The notes under the pieces: generated by a model | Databases searched by the model: none | What the model was told of the DNA's origin: nothing | Seen by the model: the letters and a program-made list of their open reading frames with translations, nothing else | Assembly: GCA_913058395.1 (NCBI GenBank) | Contig: CAJXQI010000008.1 | Location: 124,001 to 188,000, forward strand | Source: an uncultured Colwellia sp. | GTDB lineage: Bacteria; Pseudomonadota; Gammaproteobacteria; Enterobacterales; Alteromonadaceae | DNA: 64,000 nt | Direction of reading: 5' to 3' | Shown here: positions 9,573-18,942 of the stretch, one piece after another | How positions within the stretch are numbered: position 1 is the stretch's first letter | Layout: the number at the start of each line of letters is the position of its first letter | Position numbers and translations under genes: made by a program

Positions 9573-10003
9573 TGAATACCATTCTTTGGCTCAAAGCATT
9601 TCATGTCATTTTTATGGTGGCATGGTTTGCTGGAATTTTTTATCTACCACGCATATTTGTTAATCATGCCGAGTCGGATGAACCATTAGTACATCAGCAC
9701 CTTAAAGGTATGGAGCGACGCTTACTCTTTTTCGTGACACCATTTGCAATTTTTACCCTAGCTTTGGGTATCGCCATTATTTACAACTATGGCTACGCTT
9801 GGTTTGTCGCGGCAAAGTGGTTACATGTAAAAATAACCTTGGTGATTTTATTACTGATTTACCATGGCTACTGTTTTAAATTAGTAAAAACCTTTGCCGC
9901 AGATAAAAACACTCGCTCAGGAAAATTTTATAGAATTTTCAATGAAGTGCCTGTAATTATCTTATTTATCGTGGTGATATTAGCTTACGTTAAACCGTTT
10001 TAG
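9572..10003 (+). CDS. hemJ: Protoporphyrinogen IX oxidase HemJ
   Basis: The 143-residue protein has four predicted membrane helices and converts protoporphyrinogen IX to protoporphyrin IX, the penultimate step of haem synthesis. The family's conserved histidine and lysine are present in KAFHVIFMVAWFAGIFYLPR and KWLHVKITLV. The length is typical of HemJ (UPF0093). The start codon overlaps the ClC stop, suggesting translational coupling. hemL, another haem-pathway gene, lies 2 kb downstream. Confidence 0.92.
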   Translation: MNTILWLKAFHVIFMVAWFAGIFYLPRIFVNHAESDEPLVHQHLKGMERRLLFFVTPFAIFTLALGIAIIYNYGYAWFVAAKWLHVKITLVILLLIYHGYCFKLVKTFAADKNTRSGKFYRIFNEVPVIILFIVVILAYVKPF

Positions 10004-10005
10004 GC

Positions 10006-10881
10006 TCAGTGAAAGTAATCTAACCAAAGGGATTTATTACTAAGAATTTTTCGGCTTTTCTCTGACAGTAATGGATTTTCTAAATTGAAAATTTTTCGCT
10101 GAGGTAAGTTTGCTTTCACTAAAATATTTTGTGTCACTGGGTGATTATAAAAAAACTCATCAAAAGCACCTGATTCAATCAGGTTATGAAAGCCATACTC
10201 TAGACGTTGCACCAAACGATTATTTTTTTTGTTTACGAAAAAATACATTGGTGCGGGGTATTTTAATAAAAAATGTTCTTCAACAATAAACTGGTTTTTA
10301 TTCGCTATTTCTAACCAAGGTTCGTGCAACGCACGGGGAAAATAATCAAAACGATTTTTCTCCAACATCGTCAGTAAAGAAAATGCACTACCTTCAATAA
10401 CATCAAAACCATTGTGCCGTAAAATATCACTATCAGGCCAATCATAGCCTTGCCCTGCCGATAATAACTTTAATTGTGCTAATGATAAATTAGGCGAAAA
10501 AGTCGCGGTGTCATTATGACGAATTATTGCAATACGTACTCCCATTAAGCCTTTTAGCATTGGGATATAAATTGCTTGTAGCTCGGCCTCTAATGCTTCC
10601 GACGTCATGCGCCAAGTCACATCAATAGCTTGACCTTGCTGCACCATAATCGACGTTCGACCTTGCGACATCTCTAAAGGAACAGGGATCAATTGATAAG
10701 CGCCATACTTTTCTCGTGACGTCTCTAAAATCAGTGAAAGCAAATCAATATAGTAACTTTGCTTGGCATCAGGATGAGTTTGGGAAATATTATAGCGAAC
10801 CACATCACTTGCTTGTGAAATTAAGCTACTCAGCAGTAACATTAGTGCGGAAAAAAACAATAAAAAACTTCGCATATCCAT
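10006..10881 (-). CDS. Periplasmic solute-binding-like protein (SBP family 3 fold)
   Basis: The 291-residue protein has a signal peptide (about residues 1-24, ending near ISQAS). The rest has the layout of a family 3 extracellular binding protein: YNISQTHPDAKQSYYIDLLSLIL at the N-terminal lobe, then ATFSPNLSLAQLK and LLTMLEKNRFDYFPRALHE. No ABC permease or ATPase is nearby, and no signalling domain is attached, so a transport role is uncertain. It converges on hemJ with 2 bp between the genes. An alternative ATG at 10875 is equally possible. Confidence 0.7.
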   Translation of the reverse strand: MDMRSFLLFFSALMLLLSSLISQASDVVRYNISQTHPDAKQSYYIDLLSLILETSREKYGAYQLIPVPLEMSQGRTSIMVQQGQAIDVTWRMTSEALEAELQAIYIPMLKGLMGVRIAIIRHNDTATFSPNLSLAQLKLLSAGQGYDWPDSDILRHNGFDVIEGSAFSLLTMLEKNRFDYFPRALHEPWLEIANKNQFIVEEHFLLKYPAPMYFFVNKKNNRLVQRLEYGFHNLIESGAFDEFFYNHPVTQNILVKANLPQRKIFNLENPLLSEKSRKILSNKSLWLDYFH

Positions 10882-11128
10882 GGCTATTTAGTCTCCATTC
10901 TATAAACAACTATAACCTAGATTTAAAAACTTTGTATAGCGCTCAATTACCAAGCAATTATCTTAATTCAAATCAAGATTTCGCATTCTAAACATTCAAG
11001 TTTTGTGCTATATTTCGCTGCAAATTTTCGTTGTCTTTTAACAAAAACAGCGGCCCATTAAATTCAGGAACCAGCTAGGTTTGTAATTATAATCCTCAGC
11101 TTTATATTCCACTTATTAGGTACAAGCT

Positions 11129-12139
11129 ATGATGAAATTTGAAGGGAGTCATATCCTATCTGTCTCACAATTTGATAGAGAGAGTATTTCTCGTATCTTG
11201 GAAATTTCGACATTGATGGCACCTTACGCTATGCGTAAAAAGCGTTGTCATGTACTCGAAGGAGCAATACTCAGTAACTTATTTTTTGAACCCAGCACCC
11301 GTACACGCGTTAGTTTTGGTACTGCGTTTAATTTATTAGGTGGCTTTGTTCGTGAAACTGTTGGTCAAGAGAACTCTTCACTTTCAAAGGGTGAGTCTTT
11401 ATTTGATACCGCTCGCGTGATCAGCGGTTATTCAGATGTTATTGCTATGCGTCACCCAACAATGCACTCAGTAGAAGAGTTTTCTAAGGGTAGCAGTGTT
11501 CCCGTTATTAATGGTGGCGATGGCGCTAACGAACACCCAACACAAGCGTTATTAGACCTATTTACTATTCAGTCTGAGATGGCTCGCTATGACATGGGTT
11601 TGGATGGTTTAAATATTGTTCTTATGGGCGATCTTAAACATGGTCGCACTGTGCATTCATTGTCTAAGTTATTAAGTTTATATAACAACATCACCATTAC
11701 TATGATTGCGCCTAAAGCGTTACAAATGCCTGATAGTATTATTTCAACGCTGACAAATGCCGGCCATAAAGTGATATTGACCGACAAAATCGAAGGCAAC
11801 CTAGCTTGTGATGTAATTTATCAAACTCGCATTCAGCAAGAGCGCTTTGCTAGTAAAGACGAAGCAGATTTATACCGCGGTCACTTCAGTTTAAATCGCG
11901 AAATTTATCAAAAATATTGTCAAGAAAATACGGTAATAATGCATCCGTTACCACGAGATTCTCGTGCTGAAGCTAACGAATTAGATACAGATTTAAATGA
12001 TTTAGATAACTTAGCCATATTTCGTCAAGCACAAAATGGCGTCTTAGTCCGTATGGCGTTATTTGCCTTAAGTTTAGGGGTTGAAAACAGGCTCAGCCGA
12101 TATGAAAAACCTGTTACTTGGCATACCAACAAATATTGA
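11129..12139 (+). CDS. pyrB: Aspartate carbamoyltransferase catalytic subunit
   Basis: This 336-residue enzyme joins carbamoyl phosphate and aspartate in the first committed step of pyrimidine synthesis. The carbamoyl phosphate site FFEPSTRTR, the MRHP motif, GDGANEHPTQALLDLFTI, MGDLKHGRTVHSL and HPLPR are all in family order. It is somewhat longer than E. coli PyrB (311 residues). No pyrI regulatory gene follows; hemL comes next after 46 bp, an arrangement I recall from Shewanella. The 247-bp upstream leader shows no clear attenuator. Confidence 0.95.
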   Translation: MMKFEGSHILSVSQFDRESISRILEISTLMAPYAMRKKRCHVLEGAILSNLFFEPSTRTRVSFGTAFNLLGGFVRETVGQENSSLSKGESLFDTARVISGYSDVIAMRHPTMHSVEEFSKGSSVPVINGGDGANEHPTQALLDLFTIQSEMARYDMGLDGLNIVLMGDLKHGRTVHSLSKLLSLYNNITITMIAPKALQMPDSIISTLTNAGHKVILTDKIEGNLACDVIYQTRIQQERFASKDEADLYRGHFSLNREIYQKYCQENTVIMHPLPRDSRAEANELDTDLNDLDNLAIFRQAQNGVLVRMALFALSLGVENRLSRYEKPVTWHTNKY

Positions 12140-12185
12140 TAGTAACCGCAAATTAGCGTGGCTACACTAACAACGAGTAGATATT

Positions 12186-13469
12186 ATGATGAAAAATTCA
12201 CAGCAATTATTTGATGCTGCGCAGGATATTATTCCTGGCGGCGTAAATTCACCAGTACGTGCTTTTAACGGCGTAGGCGGCACACCGCTGTTTATCAAAA
12301 AAGCACAAGGTGCTTATGTTTTTGATGCTGAAGATAATAAGTATGTCGATTATGTTGGCTCATGGGGCCCAATGATTTTGGGTCACAATCACCCGGTAAT
12401 TCTTGAGGCCGTGATTGAAACAGCACAAAATGGTTTAAGTTTCGGTGCGCCAACAGAATTAGAAATTACCATGGCAGAGAAGGTGCGCGAAATTGTACCT
12501 TCTATGGAAAAATTACGCATGGTTAGCTCAGGTACTGAAGCAACCATGAGCGCAATTCGTTTAGCTCGTGGCTTTACTGGCCGTGATAAAATATTGAAGT
12601 TTGAAGGCTGTTACCATGGCCATGCTGATTCATTGTTAGTAAAAGCAGGCTCTGGCATGTTAACCATGGGCGTGCCAAGTTCTCCAGGTATTCCTGACGA
12701 TTTTGCTAAGCACACGCTAACGGTTAGCTATAACAATCTACAAGAAGTTGAACAAATATTTGCTGAACTTGGTGATGAAATTGCTTGTATTATTGTTGAG
12801 CCAGTGGCTGGTAATATGAACTGTATTCCACCTGTTGAGGGCTTCCTTGAAGGTTTAAGAGCTGTTTGTGATCAATACAAAAGTGTCTTAATTTTTGATG
12901 AAGTAATGACGGGCTTTCGTGTGGCATTAGGTGGCGCTCAAGCACATTACAACATAGTGCCAGATATCACGACTTTAGGTAAAGTGATTGGCGGTGGTAT
13001 GCCAGTAGGCGCTTTCGGTGGTAAGAAAGAAATCATGGACTTCATTGCCCCAGTTGGCCCTGTTTATCAAGCAGGTACATTATCAGGAAACCCTATTGCC
13101 ATGGCCGCAGGTTTAGCGTCGCTAAACGAGCTTTGCAAAGGTGATAAGCATCAACAACTAAGTGCTGCGACAGAAAAGCTAGCAATGGGCCTTAAAGCGG
13201 CTGCAGAGCGTAATGGCGTATCATTATCAATTAATTATGTTGGCGCAATGTTTGGCTTCTTCTTTACTGAAGAAGAGAAAATCACTAGTTTCGCTCAAGC
13301 CACTGCATGTGACAGCGATAAATTTAAAAAATTCTTTCATTTAATGCTAGAAGAAGGCGTTTACCTTGCACCTTCTTCGTTTGAAGCTGGCTTTTTGTCT
13401 ACTGCTCACGGCGAAGAAGAATTAGAGTTCACACTAGCAGCAGCTGACCGCTGTTTTGCACAGCTTTAA
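12186..13469 (+). CDS. hemL: Glutamate-1-semialdehyde 2,1-aminomutase
   Basis: This 427-residue PLP enzyme makes 5-aminolevulinate from glutamate-1-semialdehyde, opening the C5 haem pathway. It starts with the typical [23 protein letters not shown]. The PLP lysine lies in [18 protein letters not shown] at about residue 265. [18 protein letters not shown] and the aspartate in [10 protein letters not shown] complete the site. The size is that of the E. coli enzyme. It lies 46 bp after pyrB and is probably cotranscribed. Confidence 0.97.
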   Translation: MMKNSQQLFDAAQDIIPGGVNSPVRAFNGVGGTPLFIKKAQGAYVFDAEDNKYVDYVGSWGPMILGHNHPVILEAVIETAQNGLSFGAPTELEITMAEKVREIVPSMEKLRMVSSGTEATMSAIRLARGFTGRDKILKFEGCYHGHADSLLVKAGSGMLTMGVPSSPGIPDDFAKHTLTVSYNNLQEVEQIFAELGDEIACIIVEPVAGNMNCIPPVEGFLEGLRAVCDQYKSVLIFDEVMTGFRVALGGAQAHYNIVPDITTLGKVIGGGMPVGAFGGKKEIMDFIAPVGPVYQAGTLSGNPIAMAAGLASLNELCKGDKHQQLSAATEKLAMGLKAAAERNGVSLSINYVGAMFGFFFTEEEKITSFAQATACDSDKFKKFFHLMLEEGVYLAPSSFEAGFLSTAHGEEELEFTLAAADRCFAQL

Positions 13470-13566
13470 CGAGTTCATAGTAACTTAAGCCACGCAAGTA
13501 AACTTAACGCGTAGCACGCCATTCTAATAAATATTTAGCTTTAATTGGCAATAGAATTTAGGCAAT

Positions 13567-13595
13567 AAAAAAGGTAAGCGTGACGCTTACCTTTT
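13567..13595. terminator. Bidirectional terminator between hemL and sspB
   Basis: A strong 13-bp stem (GGTAAGCG / CGCTTACC plus an A/T extension) with a TGA loop is flanked by A and T runs on both sides. It lies between two converging genes and can end both transcripts. Confidence 0.88.
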
Positions 13596-13627
13596 TAATA
13601 ACAATGAACTATTTCTAACCCTTCAAA

Positions 13628-14137
13628 CTACTTCACCACAGTTAAACTTGGCTTTTTAGCTTTATGCTTTTCATGCTTTTCATGCTTTTCATGCTTTTCA
13701 TGCTTTTTCGCAGCAGACTCACCTTTAACTGAATTAGCATCACTTTTTACCGCTGATATGCTTGGCGTATCAACTTTACTTAACGCTAAGTCTTGCTCAC
13801 GCGTTTCAGGATCTGGGTGTTCAATTTCTAGCGAAGTACCTGCGCCATTTTCTTTTGCATAAATAGCAGCAATAGCACCATAAGGCACGCTAATATGCTC
13901 AAGTTTACCGCCAAAGCGGGCACTAAGTTCAATACTATTATCACTTAATGCAATGCTACCAACAGCAGAGCCAGATACATTCAAAACAATTTGGCCATCG
14001 TTAACATAAGCCATAGGCACCATAACGCCATACACATTAACGTCAACAACAATGTAAGGTGTTAGGTCGTTATCAGAAATCCACTCATAAAAAGCCTTAA
14101 CAATATAAGGCTTATTTGATGTCATTTCGATGGTCAT
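13628..14137 (-). CDS. sspB: ClpXP protease specificity-enhancing factor SspB
   Basis: The 169-residue adaptor delivers ssrA-tagged and other substrates to ClpXP. The folded N-terminal domain (about residues 1-110) holds the signature KPYIVKAFYEWISDNDLTPYI... and the IALSDNSIELSARFGG core. A charged flexible linker follows. The last residues, SLTVVK, resemble the ClpX-binding tail of E. coli SspB (LRVVK). The linker contains a five-copy 9-bp tandem repeat encoding an EKH tract, which is unusual. sspB follows sspA after 11 bp. Confidence 0.95.
   Translation of the reverse strand: MTIEMTSNKPYIVKAFYEWISDNDLTPYIVVDVNVYGVMVPMAYVNDGQIVLNVSGSAVGSIALSDNSIELSARFGGKLEHISVPYGAIAAIYAKENGAGTSLEIEHPDPETREQDLALSKVDTPSISAVKSDANSVKGESAAKKHEKHEKHEKHEKHKAKKPSLTVVK
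13664..13708. repeat. Five-copy 9-bp tandem repeat in the sspB linker
   Basis: The unit ATGCTTTTC is repeated head to tail with only the last copy altered. On the coding strand each unit adds one Glu-Lys-His triplet. Because the unit is three codons long, gain or loss of copies would change linker length without shifting frame. Confidence 0.9.
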
Positions 14138-14148
14138 AACTTACGTCT

Positions 14149-14790
14149 TTAAACCGGAGCGCCAAAGCGTAATTCACGCTCTGATTCAGTTAATGATGCT
14201 TGGAACGACTCACGTTCAAATACTTTTAACATGTATGATTTAAGCTCTTTAGAACCTTGTCCATCAAGCTCAATGCCCATTACAGGTAAACGCCATAAAA
14301 GCGGAGCCAAATAACAATCAACTAAACTAAACTCTTCGCTCATAAAGTAAGGTGCTTCATTTAAAATTGGTGCAACACTTAACAAGCTTTCTTTTAATTC
14401 TTGGCGTGCTTTAGCGGCAGCGTCAGCTGGACCATTATAAATAGTCTTCGCTAAGCTATACCAGTCTTGCTCTACACGATGCATCATTAAACGACTGCGA
14501 CCACGAGATACAGGGTAAACTGGCATCAATGGTGGATGAGGAAAACGCTCATCTAAGTATTCAATAATGATAGACGCTTCATAAAGCGCTAGTTCACGAT
14601 CGATTAACGTTGGAACGGTTCCGTAAGGATTTAGGTCAAGTAAATCCTCTGGCAAATTGGCTAAGTCAACCAAATGGATGTCAACACCAACACCCTTCTC
14701 TGCCAACACAATGCGGGTTTGATGACTATACATATCATCAGCATGCGAATATAAAGTCATAACAGAGCGTTTGTTTGCGGCTATGGCCAT
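14149..14790 (-). CDS. sspA: Stringent starvation protein A
   Basis: The 213-residue protein has a glutathione S-transferase fold and, in E. coli, binds RNA polymerase during stationary phase and acid stress. The thioredoxin-like N-terminal half (MTLYSHADDMYSHQTRIVLAEKG) leads to LNPYGTVPTLIDRELALYEA, and the helical C-terminal half follows. The LMPVYPVSRGRSRLMMHRVE stretch is typical of SspA rather than catalytic GSTs. A well-placed GGAGG lies before the ATG. sspB follows 11 bp downstream; petABC lies upstream on the same strand. Confidence 0.95.
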   Translation of the reverse strand: MAIAANKRSVMTLYSHADDMYSHQTRIVLAEKGVGVDIHLVDLANLPEDLLDLNPYGTVPTLIDRELALYEASIIIEYLDERFPHPPLMPVYPVSRGRSRLMMHRVEQDWYSLAKTIYNGPADAAAKARQELKESLLSVAPILNEAPYFMSEEFSLVDCYLAPLLWRLPVMGIELDGQGSKELKSYMLKVFERESFQASLTESERELRFGAPV

Positions 14791-14826
14791 AATGCCTCCA
14801 AAAAATTCTTATTAAAAAAACTAACA

Positions 14827-14845
14827 AAGGGGGCCAAAGCCCCCA
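14827..14845 (-). terminator. Hairpin between petC and sspA, probable petABC terminator
   Basis: A GGGGGC/GCCCCC stem with a four-base loop is followed on the minus strand by TTTGTTAG and then seven T. It stands 42 bp after petC and 37 bp before sspA, so it may be a partial terminator that lets some readthrough supply sspAB. Confidence 0.7.
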
Positions 14846-14886
14846 GTAATATCTAAAGTTTACACTGTTTTACACGACATATGTAA

Positions 14887-15585
14887 TTAGTGTACATCTC
14901 TCCAGTATTCTTTCTTCAGTAAGTAAGAGAAGAATAATAGGATAAATAGGAAACCAATAACCCAATAACCCATGTTTTCACGTTCAAGTTTATTTGGTTC
15001 ACCAGTATATTCCAAGAAGTTGGTTAAATCACGAGCAAAAGCATCATACTCTTCTGCGGTCATTGAACCACCTGTTGCTTCACTTAAGTTGCCGTGCTCA
15101 TCCATAGTGCGAACACCTTGAAGATTTTGCAATACATGCGGCATACCAACATCTTTAAAAACTTTATTGTTAACACCAAATGGACGTTTTTCATCAACAT
15201 AGAAAGAACGCAAATAAGTGTAAATCCAATCAGGGCTTCTAAAGCGAGCTTCAAGTGTTAAATCTGGTGGTGTGCTACCAAACCACTTAGCGGCTTCTTT
15301 TCCTGGCATTGTGTTTGTAATATGATCGCCGACTTTTTCACCGGTGTACATATAGTTAGCCATGCCGTCTTCATCAGAAATACCCAAGTCAGCAAAAGTA
15401 CGGTTGTAACGCTGATATTTCAACTCATGACAAGCTAAGCAATTATTAATATAAGCTTCGAAACCACGTTTTAGTGACGCTTTATCGCTTAAGTCGTTAT
15501 TAGCCTCATCTAATTGCAGACTAGGCCCAGCTGCTACAGCTAACATAGGAAGTACAGCTAAAACTGCTAAAATAAGTTTTTTCAT
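14887..15585 (-). CDS. petC: Ubiquinol-cytochrome c reductase, cytochrome c1
   Basis: The 232-residue subunit carries the c-type haem of the bc1 complex and passes electrons to soluble cytochrome c. A signal peptide covers residues 1-19. The CxxCH haem site is at C49, C52 and H53. A C-terminal membrane anchor (VIGFLFILLFFSYLL) ends with KKEYWRDVH. It is the last gene of petABC and overlaps petB by four bases (ATGA). It is the short single c1 form, not the cytochrome b/c1 fusion. Confidence 0.95.
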   Translation of the reverse strand: MKKLILAVLAVLPMLAVAAGPSLQLDEANNDLSDKASLKRGFEAYINNCLACHELKYQRYNRTFADLGISDEDGMANYMYTGEKVGDHITNTMPGKEAAKWFGSTPPDLTLEARFRSPDWIYTYLRSFYVDEKRPFGVNNKVFKDVGMPHVLQNLQGVRTMDEHGNLSEATGGSMTAEEYDAFARDLTNFLEYTGEPNKLERENMGYWVIGFLFILLFFSYLLKKEYWRDVH

Positions 15586-16850
15586 TTTCCTGTAACCCTC
15601 TCTGGAACTGGCTTCGTTTTCTCGTTTTTACTGTAAATCCACAGCGCAACAAAGAAACCAAAATAACCGAAACTCGCAACGATACCAATCATGTTATTTA
15701 ACGGTGTTGCAGGTAATGTACCTAGCGCACCAAGCACGATGAAACAAATTGCAAATTGCACAAGGTTTACCGTATGAGCAGTACAACGGAAACGTAAAGA
15801 CTTAACCGTGCCTCGGTCGAACCAAGGTAATAAGAATAATGCGACAATTGCACCAAACATACCTACAGCGCCTAGAAGCTTGTCAGGAATAATACGTAAA
15901 ATTGTATAGAACGGGCCAAAATACCATACAGGAGCAATGTGCTCTGGTGTTTTCAAACCATTAGCAGGTTCGAAGTTTGGCGCTTCCATAAAGTAGCCAC
16001 CACCTTCTGGTGCGAAGAACATAACCCAACAGAAGCCAATTAAGAAGATAACAACAGCAACTAAATCTTTCACCGTGTAGTAAGGGTGGAAAGGTATCGC
16101 ATCAACAATATCGTATTTCTTAGTGTATTGTTCGTGGAAAGTAAATTTGCTTTGCTCTTCTGGAGGAACACTGCCTTTAGGTTTTTTAATGCTAGTACCG
16201 TCAGGGTTGTTCGAGCCAACTTCATGTAGTGCTAAAATGTGTAAGAAAACTAACACAACCAACACTAATGGTAAGGCAATAACATGCAATGCAAAGAAGC
16301 GGTTTAACGTAGCACCAGAGATAACATAGTCACCACGGATCCAAAGCGTTAAGTCATCACCAATAACCGGAATCGCACCAAAGATAGAGATAATTACTTG
16401 TGCACCCCAGTACGACATATTACCCCAAGGTAATAAGTAGCCCATAAATGCTTCAGCCATTAACACTAAGAAAATTAACATACCAAATAACCACAATAGC
16501 TCACGAGGTTTCTGGTAAGAACCGTACATCATGCCACGGAACATATGCATATAAACAACAATAAAGAATGCTGAGGCACCCGTTGAATGCATATAACGTA
16601 ATAACCAACCGTAATCGACATCACGCATGATGTATTCTACAGAAGCGAATGCACCTTCGCCTGATGGTTCGTAGTTCATTGTTAGCCATACACCAGTTAA
16701 TAACTGGTTAACTAAAACAACACTCGCCAAAATACCGAATACATACCAAAAGTTAAAGTTCTTTGGTGCAGGGTATTGTGCCGCATGTTTGTTCATTGCA
16801 TCCATCAAAGGTAGACGCTGTTCGATCCAAGCCATTAAGTTATTCAGCAT
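15582..16850 (-). CDS. petB: Ubiquinol-cytochrome c reductase, cytochrome b
   Basis: The 422-residue integral membrane subunit carries two b haems and the Qo and Qi quinone sites. Histidine ligands lie in helices containing YMHSTGASAFFIVVYMHMFRG and FFALHVIALPLVLVVLVFLHILALH. The Qo motif PEWY of mitochondria appears as PVWY in EHIAPVWYFGPFY. Eight membrane helices can be drawn, as expected for full-length cytochrome b. It overlaps petA by one base and petC by four, indicating a tightly coupled operon. Confidence 0.96.
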   Translation of the reverse strand: MLNNLMAWIEQRLPLMDAMNKHAAQYPAPKNFNFWYVFGILASVVLVNQLLTGVWLTMNYEPSGEGAFASVEYIMRDVDYGWLLRYMHSTGASAFFIVVYMHMFRGMMYGSYQKPRELLWLFGMLIFLVLMAEAFMGYLLPWGNMSYWGAQVIISIFGAIPVIGDDLTLWIRGDYVISGATLNRFFALHVIALPLVLVVLVFLHILALHEVGSNNPDGTSIKKPKGSVPPEEQSKFTFHEQYTKKYDIVDAIPFHPYYTVKDLVAVVIFLIGFCWVMFFAPEGGGYFMEAPNFEPANGLKTPEHIAPVWYFGPFYTILRIIPDKLLGAVGMFGAIVALFLLPWFDRGTVKSLRFRCTAHTVNLVQFAICFIVLGALGTLPATPLNNMIGIVASFGYFGFFVALWIYSKNEKTKPVPERVTGK

Positions 16851-17440
16851 TATGCTTCTCCTCCAGACACACCAATCAATAAGGTATCTTCAGTAGGGAA
16901 TGAATGCTCAGGAACCATCAAGTTAGTTGGTGCTGGTACACTTTGAAATACACGACCAGCCATATCAAACTTAGAACCATGACATGGGCAGAAGAAGCCA
17001 TTTTTAACACCGGCAACGTGCTGTTCGAAATCACCTTTATGGTGAGTAGGAGCACAACCTAAATGAGTACACACACCTAATGCCACCAAAAATTCTGGCT
17101 TAATCGAGCGAAACTCGTTAGTTGCATAAACAGGTTGTTGTGGAACTTCAGAATTTGGATCTTTTAATTGGCCATCATGCGCACTTAAACTAGAAAGAGT
17201 TTCATCTGTTCTACGTACCACATACACCGGCTTACCGCGCCATTCAGCACGAATTAATTGACCAGGTTCTATCTTACTTACATTGACTTCAACCGGCGCA
17301 CCTGCAGCTTTCGCTCGAGCGCTAGGGTTCCAAGATCCAATGAAAGGCACAGCCACACCGACAACACCAACACCACCAACTACCGAAGTAGCTGCAGTTA
17401 GAAAGCGTCGACGGCCGTTATTAACGGGCGCATTGCTCAT
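16850..17440 (-). CDS. petA: Ubiquinol-cytochrome c reductase, Rieske iron-sulfur subunit
   Basis: The 196-residue protein begins with a twin-arginine signal/anchor (NNGRRRFLTAATSVVGG), expected because Rieske proteins are exported folded by Tat. The 2Fe-2S ligands are in CTHLGC and CPCHGS. It is the first gene of petABC. A good sigma-70-like promoter lies about 110 bp upstream. Confidence 0.96.
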   Translation of the reverse strand: MSNAPVNNGRRRFLTAATSVVGGVGVVGVAVPFIGSWNPSARAKAAGAPVEVNVSKIEPGQLIRAEWRGKPVYVVRRTDETLSSLSAHDGQLKDPNSEVPQQPVYATNEFRSIKPEFLVALGVCTHLGCAPTHHKGDFEQHVAGVKNGFFCPCHGSKFDMAGRVFQSVPAPTNLMVPEHSFPTEDTLLIGVSGGEA

Positions 17441-17551
17441 TCAAACTCTCCAATTATTATCTAGCTAAAACAACAACACATGACTAAGAATTTCACCTAG
17501 CAATTGTGCTGATTGCTGATTGACTAAATCAACGACAAAAAAATTGCTCTG

Positions 17552-17580
17552 ATCATAAAGAAAACCCTTGTTTTTTACAA
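17552..17580 (-). promoter_or_regulatory. Probable sigma-70 promoter of petABC
   Basis: On the minus strand, TTGTAA (17575-17580) and TATGAT (17552-17557) are separated by 17 bp, each one or two bases from consensus. They lie about 110 bp before petA. The spacer contains a short CCTTGT/ACAAGG inverted repeat overlapping the -35 element. Confidence 0.55.
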
Positions 17581-17840
17581 GGCAATTCCCCTTTTCAGCA
17601 GAGGTTTATGCAAATAAAAGTCAATTGCTAATCATCACACACAGTAAATAAAAACCATTCGCATTAACTGGTTTGTTGTCATGTCTATTGCAAATATATT
17701 TTGGCAAAATCTTTAAAGCTAATGACTACTTAGGAAATATGAGATGAAATTATTATCGAGTAGTAAGTTGATATTTGCCAATATGAATTTTACGGAAAAA
17801 AATGTAAATGATTTATGATGCCAATCAAATTTTTGACATA

Positions 17841-17866
17841 AAAAAACCGGCATAAGCCGGTTTTTG
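17841..17866 (-). terminator. Terminator of rplM-rpsI
   Basis: The stem AAAAACCGGC/GCCGGTTTTT with a four-base loop lies 19 bp past the rpsI stop. On the minus strand it ends in a run of T. Confidence 0.88.
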
Positions 17867-17884
17867 AAATCGTAAACGTAAAAA

Positions 17885-18277
17885 TTAACGTTTTGAGAAT
17901 TGTGGTTTCTTACGTGCTTTATGTAAGCCCACTTTCTTACGCTCAACTTTACGAGCATCACGAGTAACGAAGCCAGCTTGACGTAGAGGACTACGTAAAG
18001 TTTCATCGAACTCCATTAATGCACGAGTAATACCGTGACGAATTGCGCCAGCTTGACCAGAAATACCACCACCAGAAACAGTGATGTTAAAGTCAAACTT
18101 TTCTAACATTTCAACTAGCTCTAATGGTTGACGAACAACCATACGAGCAGTTTCGCGACCGAAGTACACAGAAATGTCACGTTTGTTAATTGTGATTGCA
18201 CCGTTACCAGCTTTCATGAACACACGAGCAGTTGAGCTCTTGCGACGACCAGTACCGTAATATTGATTATCAGCCAT
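17885..18277 (-). CDS. rpsI: 30S ribosomal protein S9
   Basis: The 130-residue small-subunit protein starts [18 protein letters not shown] and ends in the basic tail RKKPQFSKR that reaches the P-site tRNA in ribosome structures. The length equals the E. coli protein. It follows rplM by 3 bp, the usual gene pair. Confidence 0.98.
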   Translation of the reverse strand: MADNQYYGTGRRKSSTARVFMKAGNGAITINKRDISVYFGRETARMVVRQPLELVEMLEKFDFNITVSGGGISGQAGAIRHGITRALMEFDETLRSPLRQAGFVTRDARKVERKKVGLHKARKKPQFSKR

Positions 18278-18280
18278 TGC

Positions 18281-18709
18281 TTAAAGCTCCAAAAGTTGTG
18301 GTTGTTGTGCAGTATGTTTATGTTCAGTACCCGCGTAAACTTTAAGTTTACGGAACATTTCACGACCTAAAGGACCTTTAGGTAACATACCTTTAACAGC
18401 AAGCTCGATAACGCGCTCTGGTGCTTTTTCAATAAGCTTTTCAAAGCTTATTTGCTTAAGGCCACCAACATATTCAGTATGCGAATAGTAAATTTTACCT
18501 TTCGCTTTGTTACCAGTTACACGTACTTTCTCAGCATTGATAACAACGATGTAATCGCCAGTATCTACGTGAGGAGTGTATTCTGCTTTATGCTTACCAC
18601 GTAAACGGCTTGCAATTTCAGTAGCGATACGACCTAAAGTTTTATCTTCGGCGTCCACTAAGAACCATTCGCGTTGTACGCTTTCTGGTTTAGCTACAAA
18701 AGTTTTCAT
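18281..18709 (-). CDS. rplM: 50S ribosomal protein L13
   Basis: The 142-residue large-subunit protein starts [20 protein letters not shown] and has the same length as E. coli L13. The frame is open 14 codons further upstream, but those residues match no L13 and the ATG at 18709 gives the family N-terminus. In E. coli, L13 is reported to repress its own operon. The leader here is about 145 nt long from the likely promoter. Confidence 0.98.
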   Translation of the reverse strand: MKTFVAKPESVQREWFLVDAEDKTLGRIATEIASRLRGKHKAEYTPHVDTGDYIVVINAEKVRVTGNKAKGKIYYSHTEYVGGLKQISFEKLIEKAPERVIELAVKGMLPKGPLGREMFRKLKVYAGTEHKHTAQQPQLLEL

Positions 18710-18866
18710 TAAAAACCCAATTATATAAATGTTACTTAAATAATAACCCAAGAAAATCTTAAGTTATCCGTTATAAGACTACGCTGTTGCCCCTTCGAGC
18801 ATCGAGTCCGTTGCAGATTCTCTGGAAAAAGAATAAGCTCTTGTAACGTAGGGATGGCGGATTATA
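18710..18866 (-). promoter_or_regulatory. rplM promoter and leader
   Basis: A perfect TATAAT (18861-18866, minus strand) stands about 150 bp before rplM. The -35 region is weak. The transcribed leader contains inverted segments around ACGTTACAAGAGC and GCAACAGCGT. A ribosomal-protein autoregulatory structure is plausible by comparison with the E. coli operon but is not shown. Confidence 0.5.
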
Positions 18867-18942
18867 CAGAAGAATTCTTTAAAGATCACGCCTAATTTTT
18901 AATCTTTTTCACTCAATATACTTTATTAAAAATTAAGCTCGA

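Larger units (their letters stand above)
17441..17884. other. Intergenic region upstream of petABC
   Basis: This 444-bp AT-rich stretch separates petA from rpsI. It holds the petABC promoter and the rpsI terminator. The remaining ~270 bp show no convincing gene, though short frames shadowing rpsI cross it. Confidence 0.6.

Noticed and set aside
17719-18006. 95-codon frame overlapping the end of rpsI and running past its terminator
   Set aside because: It is out of frame with rpsI and crosses the terminator hairpin; no family resemblance.
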